A DNA stretch of 64,000 nucleotides. Source: Flavobacteriia bacterium (GTDB lineage: Bacteria > Bacteroidota > Bacteroidia > Flavobacteriales_D > Crocinitomicaceae). The notes beneath the pieces are model-generated. The model was given only the letters and a program-made list of their open reading frames with translations, was not told where the DNA came from and did no database searches. The translations under genes and the position numbers were made by a program. The stretch's first letter is position 1; each line of letters starts with the position of its first letter. Positions 1 to 8,157 of this stretch are shown piece after piece. The DNA lies in contig CANHQP010000007.1 in the NCBI GenBank assembly GCA_947462925.1, positions 1-64,000 on the forward strand, in the 5' to 3' direction.

Positions 1-61
1 TGATTAAAAAAGAACTCTGAAGAGCAATATAATAACTTCTTAACCTAATATCAGTTCCAAT

Positions 62-102
62 AAAAAAAGCGATTACGAAAAATCGAAACTTTTCATAATC
101 GC
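62..102 (-). terminator. Rho-independent terminator-like hairpin
   Basis: Read on the minus strand, the arms GGCGATTA and TAATCGC pair, and the stem continues through GAAAA and TTTTC after one mismatch. A run of seven T follows. It lies about 90 bases past the stop of the MBL-rhodanese gene and probably ends that transcript. The rest of 1-189 shows no gene. Confidence 0.6.
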
Positions 103-189
103 CTTTAAGAAATACTTTTGAAAAAGTCATCCTTTTTCAGTGCCCTCAAATCATTGCGCAGCCTTTTTCTTTGATAACTATATTTAATC

Positions 190-1602
190 TTACAGCAACG
201 TACTCGGACAAACGTAGGCTGTTTTCTCAACAGATGTATTGGCAATTCCAGCAAAACCAGAATCAACATCTTTGAAATTGTCCCAACCTCTTTGTTTCAA
301 GATGGAAGCGGCAATCATACTTCTATAACCTCCTGCACAATGTAGAATGAAGGGTTCATTTTTAGGAAATTCAGCCAAATGTTGATTAATTTCATTCAAC
401 GGAATGTTAATCGCACCAACAACATGTTCTGAATCAAATTCACTTTTCTTACGGATGTCAATAATGATTGGAGCTGATTTATAAACAGATTCAAAAGTTT
501 GCGCATCCATTCTTTCAACCGTTTCAATCGCTTTACCAGCATTTTTCCAAGTTTCAAAACCACCTTTCAAAAATCCAATAGCATGATCATATCCCACGCG
601 AGACAAACGAATCACCGCTTCTTCTTCTCTTCCAGGTTCTGTGATTAACAAAATTTCTTGTTTGATATCTGGAATCATTTCTCCAACCCACATCGCAAAA
701 TTTCCTTCAATTCCAATATTGATTGAATTCGGAACAAATCCTTTTGCGAAAGTCGAAGCGTCTCTTGTATCTAAAACCAATGCGTTGGTTTCGTTTGCTA
801 CCAAATCAAAAGCCTCAGCATCCAAAGATTGCAATCCTCTTTCTAAGACTGTATCTAAACTTTCGTAACCTTGGATATTCATCAATACATTTTTAGGAAA
901 ATATCCCGGAGGATTGGTTAATCCAGTCAACAATTCCTTAATGAATTCTTCTTTGGTCATATCAGCGCGCAACGCATAATTCGTTTTTTTCTGATTTCCT
1001 AAAGTGTCGGTCGTTTCCTTGCTCATTTTCTTTCCGCACGCAGAACCAGCTCCATGATTTGGATAAACAATTAAATCATCCGACAAAGGCATGATTTTAT
1101 TTCTCAAAGAATCAAATAAATGTGCAGCCAATTTATCTTGTGTCAAATCTGCAATTACGTGTTGTGCCAAATCTGGACGACCAACATCTCCGATAAACAA
1201 AGTGTCACCAGAAATAATTCCGTGCTCTTTTCCGTTTTCATCGATAAGTAAATATGTCGTGCTTTCCATCGTATGTCCAGGAGTATGCAAAACTTTGACA
1301 GTATAATTTCCTACTTTAAAAAGTTGATTGTCTTCTGCAACTATTGCTTCAAAACCTGGTTTCGCTGTTGGACCATAAACGATTTGAGCTCCTGATTTTG
1401 TGGCTAAGTCTAAATGTCCACTGACAAAATCTGCGTGAAAATGGGTTTCAAAAACATATTTGATTTTGGCATTGTCTGCTTTGGCGCGATCCAAATATGG
1501 CCCAACTTCTCTCAATGGGTCAAAAATAGCAGCTTCTCCGTTGTTTTCTAAATAATAAGCTGCGTGTGCGATACATCCTGTGTAAATTTGTTCTATTTTC
1601 AT
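190..1602 (-). CDS. MBL-fold hydrolase with two rhodanese domains
   Basis: Probable persulfide dioxygenase or sulfur-transfer protein of the cytoplasm. The N-terminal metallo-beta-lactamase domain (about residues 1-240) has the ETHE1/Blh-type metal motif H54-x-H56-x-D58 with H63, then HTPGH, SGDTLFIGDVGRPDL and YPNHGAGSACG. Two rhodanese domains follow, at about 270-360 and 370-465. The second keeps a catalytic Cys at about residue 422 (HCAGGYRS). The first has no Cys at the equivalent loop (ITEPGREEE) and is probably structural. MBL-rhodanese fusions of about 470 residues are common in Bacteroidetes and usually handle glutathione-like or protein persulfides, but the exact substrate cannot be read here. 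It starts at an ATG and stands alone, 104 bases from the ABC exporter gene. Confidence 0.88.
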   Translation of the reverse strand: MKIEQIYTGCIAHAAYYLENNGEAAIFDPLREVGPYLDRAKADNAKIKYVFETHFHADFVSGHLDLATKSGAQIVYGPTAKPGFEAIVAEDNQLFKVGNYTVKVLHTPGHTMESTTYLLIDENGKEHGIISGDTLFIGDVGRPDLAQHVIADLTQDKLAAHLFDSLRNKIMPLSDDLIVYPNHGAGSACGKKMSKETTDTLGNQKKTNYALRADMTKEEFIKELLTGLTNPPGYFPKNVLMNIQGYESLDTVLERGLQSLDAEAFDLVANETNALVLDTRDASTFAKGFVPNSINIGIEGNFAMWVGEMIPDIKQEILLITEPGREEEAVIRLSRVGYDHAIGFLKGGFETWKNAGKAIETVERMDAQTFESVYKSAPIIIDIRKKSEFDSEHVVGAINIPLNEINQHLAEFPKNEPFILHCAGGYRSMIAASILKQRGWDNFKDVDSGFAGIANTSVEKTAYVCPSTLL

Positions 1603-1706
1603 GACTGTAAATTTTATAGAACAAACTTAAAAGCTTTGAATGTCTTTTTTGGATACTAAAGTCACATTCAGAAATGATTGTGGTCAGTTTTTTGAAGTCT
1701 CAGATT

Positions 1707-3470
1707 TTACTTTTCAGCAAATTGAATATCATACAATTTACGATAGTATCCGTCTGTGGCAAGTAATTCATTGTGTGTACCTGTTTCGATAATTTCTCCA
1801 TGATCCATCACGACAATTTTATCTGCATTTTGTATCGTCGATAAACGGTGTGCAATGACAATGGAAGTTCTGCCCTGTGTCAATTTTTCAGTGGCTTTTT
1901 GAATCAATTCTTCTGATTCATTATCGACACTTGACGTCGCTTCATCCAAAATTAAAATGTGTGGATTATACACATAAGCACGAATAAAAGCCAACAATTG
2001 TCGTTGACCGACAGACAACACGCCTCCTCTTTCTCCCACTTCATAATCATAGCCTTGAGGCAATTTATCGATGAAATCATGCGCGCTAACCGCTTTGGCG
2101 GCTTCAATTACCTGCGCTTTGGTGATGGTGGGGTCTCCCAGAGTAATATTTTCAAAAATCGTCCCAGAAAATAAAAATACATCTTGCAGTACAATCGCAA
2201 TATTTTTTCTTAAATAATTCAATTGAAGCGATTTGATATCTGTTTCACCCAAGGAAATCGTTCCTTTTTGGAATTCATAAAACCTTCCGAGTAAATTCAC
2301 TATAGAAGATTTTCCAGCGCCAGTTGCCCCCACAAAAGCCACCGTTTTTCCGCTTTCAATCGTCAAGTTGATGTTTTTCAACACCCAATCTTCATCCTTG
2401 TAAGCAAAATAAATGTCCTTGAAATGAATGTCTAGATTGAAATTGATGTCTTTAATTTCACCTTCAATTTGAACATCTTCCTGCATGTCTAACACTTCAA
2501 ATACCCTTTCTGCACGCACAATTCCGCGCTGTAAAATATTGAACTTATCAGCCAACTGTCTGATTGGTCGAAACAACATGTTAATCCATAAGGTGAAAGC
2601 AAAAATCTGCTCATACAATTTGGCTGGTTCAGGCGTGTTTTCCCCAATCAGTTGAAATGCTCCCCAAACCAACATCAAAGCGATGGAAAGTGATGCTAAA
2701 ATCTCAACAACTGGAAAGAAAATAGAAAAGGCCCAAATGGCATTTATTTGCGCTTGTTTGTGGTCGTTATTGATTGATTCAAACTCCTTTTGTTCTTGTT
2801 TTTCTCTGTTGAAAAGTTGTACAATCGACATTCCAGAAATGTGCTCTTGTACGAAAGTATTCAATCGCGTGACTTGCAAACGCTCGGACTGAAAGGAATT
2901 GCGCATCGCACGAGCAAAAATTTTAGTAGCTAGAATCAATAATGGAATTGGAATCAAGGTCATCAACGTCAATTGCCAATTGGTAATCATCATCATGAAA
3001 ATAATGAAAATCAACATCAATAAATCACCTAAAATATCAATCAATCCAGAAGAAAAAACCTCGGAAATCGCTTCAATGTCAGAAACCAAACGTGTTACTA
3101 AATTTCCAATGGGTGTTTGATCAAAATACTTCATCCTGAATGAAATAAAATGTTCAAACAATCTTTTTCGAATGTCGCTGATGACAGTTTGTGCTAATAA
3201 ATTACTGAAATAAGAATTCAAAAACTGGAAAACGCCTTCCACAAACAGCAATAAAAGCAACATCATGAACCACTTAAACAAAGCGGATTCATTTTGGGAA
3301 TTAATGATGAAATCGCTAACCATTGTTCCAATCAACATTGGTCGCAACGGAGTTAAGGCAGACAATGTCAGGGTACAGAAAAGCGAAAAGAGCAAATATT
3401 TCTTGTAAGACTTTACAAAAAACATCAATCTTTTAAATACTTTAAAATCTAACTTCGACTGTTCTGACAT
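1707..3470 (-). CDS. ABC exporter, MsbA/MdlB type (fused TMD-NBD)
   Basis: Half-transporter of 587 residues that would act as a homodimer in the inner membrane. The first ~320 residues hold about six hydrophobic segments of an ABC type I exporter domain. The nucleotide-binding domain follows, with Walker A GATGAGKSS, signature LSVGQRQ, Walker B ILILDEATSSVD and the switch His in IVIAHRLS. The family exports lipids, drugs or peptides. The sequence alone does not fix the substrate; MsbA-like lipid A flipping is one option. The start ATG lies 8 bases past the lipA stop codon, so it is probably cotranscribed with lipA. Confidence 0.9.
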   Translation of the reverse strand: MSEQSKLDFKVFKRLMFFVKSYKKYLLFSLFCTLTLSALTPLRPMLIGTMVSDFIINSQNESALFKWFMMLLLLLFVEGVFQFLNSYFSNLLAQTVISDIRKRLFEHFISFRMKYFDQTPIGNLVTRLVSDIEAISEVFSSGLIDILGDLLMLIFIIFMMMITNWQLTLMTLIPIPLLILATKIFARAMRNSFQSERLQVTRLNTFVQEHISGMSIVQLFNREKQEQKEFESINNDHKQAQINAIWAFSIFFPVVEILASLSIALMLVWGAFQLIGENTPEPAKLYEQIFAFTLWINMLFRPIRQLADKFNILQRGIVRAERVFEVLDMQEDVQIEGEIKDINFNLDIHFKDIYFAYKDEDWVLKNINLTIESGKTVAFVGATGAGKSSIVNLLGRFYEFQKGTISLGETDIKSLQLNYLRKNIAIVLQDVFLFSGTIFENITLGDPTITKAQVIEAAKAVSAHDFIDKLPQGYDYEVGERGGVLSVGQRQLLAFIRAYVYNPHILILDEATSSVDNESEELIQKATEKLTQGRTSIVIAHRLSTIQNADKIVVMDHGEIIETGTHNELLATDGYYRKLYDIQFAEK

Positions 3471-3478
3471 TGAAAAAC

Positions 3479-4360
3479 TTATAATTCAAAAATATGTTTT
3501 TCAGCATGATATGAGGAACGCACTAAAGGACCACTTTCTACATATCGGAAACCCATTTCTAAGCCTTTGATTCTATATTCTTCAAATCTTTCTGGTGTGA
3601 TAAATTCTTGCACTGGCAAGTGTTTTGGCGTTGGTTGAAGATATTGTCCTAAAGTCAGAATATCCACATTTACACTGCGCAAATCTTCCATCGTTTCCAA
3701 AACTTCTTCATGTGATTCTCCCAAGCCCAACATGACACCGGATTTGGTTCTCATTCCACCTTTTTTCAAGCGAAACAATACTTCCAAACTTCGGTCATAC
3801 TTTGCTTGAATGCGCACTTGTTTGGTCAATCGACGAACTGTTTCCAAGTTATGTGAAACAATTTCTGGTGCCACATCAATGATATTTTGCAAATTTTCCC
3901 ATTTCCCAGCAAAATCTGGAATCAAAGTTTCCATCGTCGTTTGAGGCGACTGATGTCTGATTGCTTTTACCGTTTGCACCCAAATTTCAGAACCGCCATC
4001 TTTCAAATCGTCACGGTCGACTGAAGTCAGAACGGCATGTTTCACGCCCATTGTTTTGACACTGTGCGCAACCCTACCAGGCTCATAAATATCAACTTCC
4101 AATGGTCGTCCCGTTTGAACTGCGCAAAAACCGCAACTTCTAGTACAAATATTTCCCAAAATCATGAAAGTTGCAGTTCCTTCGCCCCAACATTCGCCCA
4201 TGTTTGGACAGCTTCCACTTTCGCAAATTGTATGTAATTTGTGTTCATCTACCAATGCGCGCACTTTCCGGTAATTTTCGCCTGTAGGCAATTTTACACG
4301 CAACCATTTTGGTTTTTTAATTCTTACTGAATTATTATCTTTTTCAATGATTTCACTCAT
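3479..4360 (-). CDS. lipA: Lipoyl synthase
   Basis: Radical SAM enzyme that inserts two sulfurs into octanoyl groups on the lipoyl domains of 2-oxoacid dehydrogenases and the glycine cleavage H protein. The auxiliary iron-sulfur cluster ligands are C46, C51 and C57 (C-x4-C-x5-C). The radical SAM ligands are C72, C76 and C79 (CTRSCGFC). The C-terminal RSSYHAEK motif supplies the Ser ligand known in the family. At 293 residues it is full length. The upstream barrel-like gene ends only 2 bases before the lipA ATG, and the ABC exporter follows 8 bases downstream, which suggests a three-gene unit. Confidence 0.97.
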   Translation of the reverse strand: MSEIIEKDNNSVRIKKPKWLRVKLPTGENYRKVRALVDEHKLHTICESGSCPNMGECWGEGTATFMILGNICTRSCGFCAVQTGRPLEVDIYEPGRVAHSVKTMGVKHAVLTSVDRDDLKDGGSEIWVQTVKAIRHQSPQTTMETLIPDFAGKWENLQNIIDVAPEIVSHNLETVRRLTKQVRIQAKYDRSLEVLFRLKKGGMRTKSGVMLGLGESHEEVLETMEDLRSVNVDILTLGQYLQPTPKHLPVQEFITPERFEEYRIKGLEMGFRYVESGPLVRSSYHAEKHIFEL

Positions 4361-4362
4361 AA

Positions 4363-5109
4363 CTAAGTTCTTTTCGTACCAATTAAAAATTTGGCATACA
4401 AAGCGTTAAATAAAGATTTCGAGGGCGAAGCGTACATTAAATCTACTGGTTTGAAGAAATAATCTATTTTCGCACCGATTTCGATTGCTCTAATTGACTG
4501 GTCAAATTTACTCAAATTGAACAAAATTCCCGCTTTTAATTGCAGTCCTGATGTAAATTTTCCTTCCTTACTTCCAGTAAAGAAAGGAGATTTACCATAA
4601 ATATTTTCTTGGTAATGTATTTCAGGGTCATATCGCACATTGACAGGCTCCTCATATCCTTGACCACCAATGTAAGGTTCTCTAATCATCAAATAAATCG
4701 GTTTCAAATAGGCAAAATTCAAACCTGTACTCCAAACACCACTGATCTCCACGCCTTGTATCCTCTCACTTTCATACAACAAATGCGATGCTCCAAAAGA
4801 TGCATTTAAGTAAAATAAACTATTGATTTTCCCAAAGTAATACCCTCGAGCATCCTTGTAATTATTATTGTAAATCTTAGATTGCTTTTCACTTTTTAAA
4901 TTCCCAATCGCCAAGCTGACTACCCAAGTGGTTTTCTTTTGCTTTTGAAATCCATAAAATCCTTCAGCGCCAACACCGGTGGTTGCCAACATGATTCCAC
5001 CTCCAAATTGATTTTTATAAATCGGATCCGCACTTCCGGACGCAGTGGTCTGACCATTCAAAAAGAAAGGTATAACCAAATGGAAGAGAAGTGAAAATCT
5101 ACGAAACAT
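4363..5109 (-). CDS. Predicted outer-membrane beta-barrel-like protein
   Basis: Unrecognised 248-residue exported protein. It starts with a hydrophobic signal peptide ending near FFLNGQ, followed by many alternating polar and aromatic stretches that resemble beta strands, as in Bacteroidetes outer-membrane proteins. The reading frame is open back to 5286, but that would overlap the divergent OsmC gene and put the signal peptide inside the protein, so the ATG at 5109 is chosen. A TAnnTTTG-type promoter box lies 17 bases upstream. It precedes lipA by 2 bases. No enzymatic motif was seen. Confidence 0.7.
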   Translation of the reverse strand: MFRRFSLLFHLVIPFFLNGQTTASGSADPIYKNQFGGGIMLATTGVGAEGFYGFQKQKKTTWVVSLAIGNLKSEKQSKIYNNNYKDARGYYFGKINSLFYLNASFGASHLLYESERIQGVEISGVWSTGLNFAYLKPIYLMIREPYIGGQGYEEPVNVRYDPEIHYQENIYGKSPFFTGSKEGKFTSGLQLKAGILFNLSKFDQSIRAIEIGAKIDYFFKPVDLMYASPSKSLFNALYAKFLIGTKRT

Positions 5110-5126
5110 TTTATTAAAATCTACAA

Positions 5127-5134
5127 CAAAAATA
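5127..5134 (-). promoter_or_regulatory. Candidate Bacteroidetes -7 box (TATTTTTG)
   Basis: On the minus strand TATTTTTG fits TAnnTTTG and sits 17 bases before the ATG of the barrel-like gene at 5109. A TTG lies 16 bases further upstream, a slightly short spacer. It would drive the barrel gene, lipA and perhaps the ABC exporter. Confidence 0.4.
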
Positions 5135-5225
5135 CAACTTTTTAGTTCGACAAAAAGAATAAAATTGCAGTCTAAATTCATCGTCAACAGTTTTTTCCTA
5201 CCTTTACTTTTCAAACAAAAAAGTA

Positions 5226-5630
5226 ATGGCAACATCCAAAGTAACATATCTCGGCGATTTAAGAACTTCTTGCGAACATTTGGCATCAGGAACGACGATT
5301 ATCACTGATGCACCCATCGACAACAACGGCAAAGGCGAAGCTTTTTCTCCCACCGATTTAGTGGCAACTTCTTACGCATCATGTATGATAACCATCATGG
5401 GAATTTACTGCAACAATCACGGACTTTTACTTAAAAAAGCTGATGCAACAATTACCAAAATCATGGCTGAAAGTCCAAGAAGAATCCAAAAAATCGTGAT
5501 TAAAATGGATTTAAGTGGAAATGGTTGGGATGAACACCAAACACAAAAAGTGATTGCCGCTGGAAAAGCTTGTCCGGTTGCGAAAACCTTGGGGGACAAT
5601 GTGGAGGTGGAATTTAGTTTTAGTTATTAG
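5226..5630 (+). CDS. OsmC/Ohr family protein
   Basis: Cytoplasmic peroxidase-like protein of 134 residues. The two conserved family cysteines are visible in SYASCMIT and KACPVAK, and the FSPTDLVATSYASC segment is typical of the OsmC branch. Family members reduce organic hydroperoxides or act on other electrophiles; this one looks like the YhfA/general OsmC type rather than Ohr, but that is not certain. The ATG at 5226 lies 116 bases from the divergent barrel gene. It appears to be monocistronic. Confidence 0.88.
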   Translation: MATSKVTYLGDLRTSCEHLASGTTIITDAPIDNNGKGEAFSPTDLVATSYASCMITIMGIYCNNHGLLLKKADATITKIMAESPRRIQKIVIKMDLSGNGWDEHQTQKVIAAGKACPVAKTLGDNVEVEFSFSY

Positions 5631-5787
5631 AAGGCTTTTTATGATTATCCGCTACTTGCCGCAAGAGTAGTTTTGTCTTACAATCTATTCATTCTAAGAC
5701 GGATTTACATCCTTCGTTACAAATATTTCAATCCTTTGGAATTAATGGGGGAAAACGAATAATCATTAAGCATTTTTTATCAATTGA

Positions 5788-6033
5788 TTATTTGTCATCA
5801 CGTTTCGGCACTGGATCATGTCCATGTCCGCCCCAAGGATGGCAAGAAGCGATGCGTTTCAAACCCAAATAAGTTCCTTTAAAAATCCCCCAAACTTGAA
5901 TCGCTTCGATCATGTAATTGGAGCAAGTTGGTTCGTATCTACAAACTGCGGGAAATAATGGACTAATTATCCATTGGTAAATTTTGACCAACAGAATCAA
6001 CGGAAATTGGATGATTTTTCGAATTATTTTCAC
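5788..6033 (-). CDS. yidD: Membrane protein insertion efficiency factor YidD
   Basis: Small 81-residue inner-membrane-associated protein that assists YidC-dependent membrane insertion. The family signature is clear: an amphipathic N-terminus, the block [10 protein letters not shown], the Cys-containing [11 protein letters not shown] and the [12 protein letters not shown] tail. The only suitable start is a GTG at 6033, since no in-frame ATG lies near the expected N-terminus. It is a stand-alone gene, away from yidC, rnpA and rpmH with which it clusters in many other bacteria. Confidence 0.93.
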   Translation of the reverse strand: MKIIRKIIQFPLILLVKIYQWIISPLFPAVCRYEPTCSNYMIEAIQVWGIFKGTYLGLKRIASCHPWGGHGHDPVPKRDDK

Positions 6034-6225
6034 AGGCTAAAAGTACTACTTTTGAGATTAGAATGATTCAATACCGCTAAAATCATAATCAAGTTAATGT
6101 TACAAAAAATCATTTTTTGGTTAAAAAAAGGGATAATAATGAGCGAAAAACGTTAAAATCGAATAAAAAACTTCATTTTTCGATAAAAAATTGTATCTTA
6201 GAAATTCAAACTTAAAGCACTCTCC

Positions 6226-7167
6226 ATGCGATATTTTTTAATTCTTGTTTTCTCCGCCTTTTTAACACCATTTTATGCGCAACTTCCAAGTTGGGATCAT
6301 GAATTGGTTGAAGTCACCAATCCTGAAAAAAGTGGTATTTTGATGAATTCCCAACCATTGTTCGATGGATTGTGGGACACCTTGCCTCAGCCGGCGTTTT
6401 GGAAAGAAATCATGAAATTGTCTCCAGATTCTTGTTTAATAAATGTCGCATCGAATCGACAAATCATCATGAAAATGTCGAACAAAGATTGGTCTAAACA
6501 ATCAGAAGCTCGCAAAACGATTTTCAAAGACAGCCTCAAATTGGCGAACAATATTGATTCTACTGACAAAATATTTGTAACCACTGGAAAAAATGATTTT
6601 TACAAATTCAATGAAGTTTATCCAAGCATTTCAAATGGCATTTTAGCTTTTGAAAGTCAAGGCGTTGATCCTTGGTATGCGCAAGCCATTTTGTTGATAG
6701 AAAGTCCAGGACAGTTGAAAAAATCTTCTGCTGGTGCTTATGGTGCTTTTCAATTGATGCCAGGTGTAGCTAGAGCACAAGGATTGATTGTCAATAAAAC
6801 CACAGACGAACGCAAAGATTTCAATAAATCTGCCTACGGCGCAGCGCGATTAATCAATAGAACTTGTATTCCTGAAGCAAAGAGAATTTTGAACGAGCAC
6901 AACATTGTGTACAATGAGTCTGATTTGTGGTTTCGCTTGTTTGTGTTGCATGTTTACCACGCTGGTTCAATGAATGTGCGTGCAGTGGTGAATAAAATAA
7001 ATCCGACTGAAGGCGGACAAAGTTTGATCAAAGCCATGTGGCAAACGCACGCTGCATCCTTTGGAAACTCTTCTCAAAACTACACACAATTGGCATTGGC
7101 GTCGCAATTCATTTTGCATGAAATGACCAAAAGTGAATGTGTAAAATTGTTTGATTGCGTTGAATAA
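6226..7167 (+). CDS. Lytic transglycosylase (SLT domain)
   Basis: Exported peptidoglycan-cleaving enzyme of 313 residues. A signal peptide occupies residues 1-18 (ending FYAQ). The soluble lytic transglycosylase fold covers about 140-270, with probable catalytic Glu159 in LLIES and the following GAYGAFQLMPGVA block. The enzyme would cut the MurNAc-GlcNAc bond with formation of 1,6-anhydroMurNAc. No LysM domain is present. It ends 1 base before the convergent msrB stop codon. The ATG at 6226 directly precedes the signal peptide. Confidence 0.87.
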   Translation: MRYFLILVFSAFLTPFYAQLPSWDHELVEVTNPEKSGILMNSQPLFDGLWDTLPQPAFWKEIMKLSPDSCLINVASNRQIIMKMSNKDWSKQSEARKTIFKDSLKLANNIDSTDKIFVTTGKNDFYKFNEVYPSISNGILAFESQGVDPWYAQAILLIESPGQLKKSSAGAYGAFQLMPGVARAQGLIVNKTTDERKDFNKSAYGAARLINRTCIPEAKRILNEHNIVYNESDLWFRLFVLHVYHAGSMNVRAVVNKINPTEGGQSLIKAMWQTHAASFGNSSQNYTQLALASQFILHEMTKSECVKLFDCVE

Positions 7168-7168
7168 A

Positions 7169-7540
7169 TCAATCTTCAATAAATTTCAAAGAAATTGAAT
7201 TGACACAATGACGTGTATTTTTGTCTGTAAATCGCTCACCAACAAAAACGTGTCCTAAATGTCCTTCGCAATGGTTGCAAATAATTTCCACCCTGCGACC
7301 ATCAGCATCAGGCACGCGTTTCACAGCGTCTTTAATTTCTTCATCAAAAGATGGCCAGCCACAACCTGAATCAAATTTTGCATCAGAATGATACAAAGGT
7401 GCTTCACATTGGCGACAAATAAAAGTCCCAGCCTTTTTCCAAGAATTGAATTCGCCCGTGAAAGGCATTTCAGTTCCTTTATTGATTATGACTCTTTTTT
7501 CTTCAGCAGTTAAATTGTTGAAATTCGATTTGTCTAACAT
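7169..7540 (-). CDS. msrB: Peptide-methionine (R)-S-oxide reductase
   Basis: Reduces methionine-R-sulfoxide in proteins. With the ATG at 7540 it has 123 residues. The zinc site is CRQC (42, 45) plus CNHC (88, 91). The catalytic Cys112 lies in RHCVNS, and SGCGWPSF is the typical substrate-loop motif. An ATG at 7588 is in frame but adds 16 residues outside the family fold. No signal peptide is seen, so it is probably cytoplasmic. It is convergent with the lytic transglycosylase gene. Confidence 0.95.
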   Translation of the reverse strand: MLDKSNFNNLTAEEKRVIINKGTEMPFTGEFNSWKKAGTFICRQCEAPLYHSDAKFDSGCGWPSFDEEIKDAVKRVPDADGRRVEIICNHCEGHLGHVFVGERFTDKNTRHCVNSISLKFIED

Positions 7541-7634
7541 GATTTCGTTTTTGTTTAAATAAACAGTTTGGAATGAAAAAGGTTGCATCTACAAAAATAC
7601 TAAATCAAAGTATAATTTAATCCTGATTGCAAAA

Positions 7635-7670
7635 GCAGACTTATAGTGCCAATTGCAGACTTCGAGTGCC
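7635..7670. repeat. Imperfect 16-bp direct repeat
   Basis: GCAGACTTATAGTGCC and GCAGACTTCGAGTGCC occur 20 bp apart (14 of 16 bases identical), directly downstream of the GIY-YIG gene. Function unknown. Confidence 0.5.
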
Positions 7671-8060
7671 TCAGTCTACAATTGGACTTTTATCATTTTG
7701 AGTTTGACTGTGAGGTTGACTGAGCTTGTCTGGTTGACTGAGCTTGTCTGGTTGACTGAGCTTGTCGAAGTCAACGTCCTTGTAAGCTCTTGACAATTCC
7801 GGTAATTTCTCATATTCACCTCGAATCAACGCTTCTTTTTTTCTGCGACTCCATCCTTGAACTTGCTTTTCGCGATAGAAAGCTGTTGAAACTCTGCTAT
7901 ATTCTTCAAAATAAACCAATTCTACTGGCAATCGCTTTTTAGTATGATTTGCACCTTGACCAGATTGATGTTGATTTAACCTTCTATGTATATCGATTGT
8001 ACTTCCAGTATAATAACTGCCATCATTACAAACTAATATATACATCCATCCACTTTTCAT
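7671..8060 (-). CDS. GIY-YIG nuclease-domain protein
   Basis: Small protein of the UvrC/Slx1-type GIY-YIG superfamily, 129 residues. The domain fills residues 1-85: the two motifs appear as MYILVC and YYTGSTID, followed by Arg in HRRLNQH and Glu in FYREKQVQGWSRRKKEALI. Such single-domain proteins are very common in Bacteroidetes; their role in DNA metabolism is unproven. The C-terminus carries three tandem copies of DKLSQP encoded by an 18-bp repeat, which is outside the fold. It starts at an ATG and has no partner gene. Confidence 0.9.
   Translation of the reverse strand: MKSGWMYILVCNDGSYYTGSTIDIHRRLNQHQSGQGANHTKKRLPVELVYFEEYSRVSTAFYREKQVQGWSRRKKEALIRGEYEKLPELSRAYKDVDFDKLSQPDKLSQPDKLSQPHSQTQNDKSPIVD
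7714..7767. repeat. Three 18-bp tandem repeats in the GIY-YIG gene tail
   Basis: The unit GGTTGACTGAGCTTGTCT occurs three times head to tail (the last differs in its final base) and encodes DKLSQP on the minus strand. The repeats continue into a related GGTTGAC/AGTCAAC flank on both sides. Confidence 0.9.
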
Positions 8061-8095
8061 TTTGGTTTAGTTTTTAAATCAGTTAAATAAAGATA

Positions 8096-8135
8096 CAAAA
8101 AAAAAGTTTGTCTCAGCACAGCCAAAACAAACTTT
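8096..8135 (-). terminator. Rho-independent terminator
   Basis: Minus-strand arms AAAGTTTGT and ACAAACTTT pair perfectly over nine bases with a 15-base loop and are followed by a T run. It lies 22 bases after the stop of the lipoprotein gene at 8158 and before the GIY-YIG gene. Confidence 0.8.
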
Positions 8136-8157
8136 CAAATTCAATTTAAATAATAAT

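Noticed and set aside
5110-5286. N-terminal extension of the barrel-like gene
   Set aside because: Would overlap the divergent OsmC gene and place the signal peptide internally; a promoter box lies within it.
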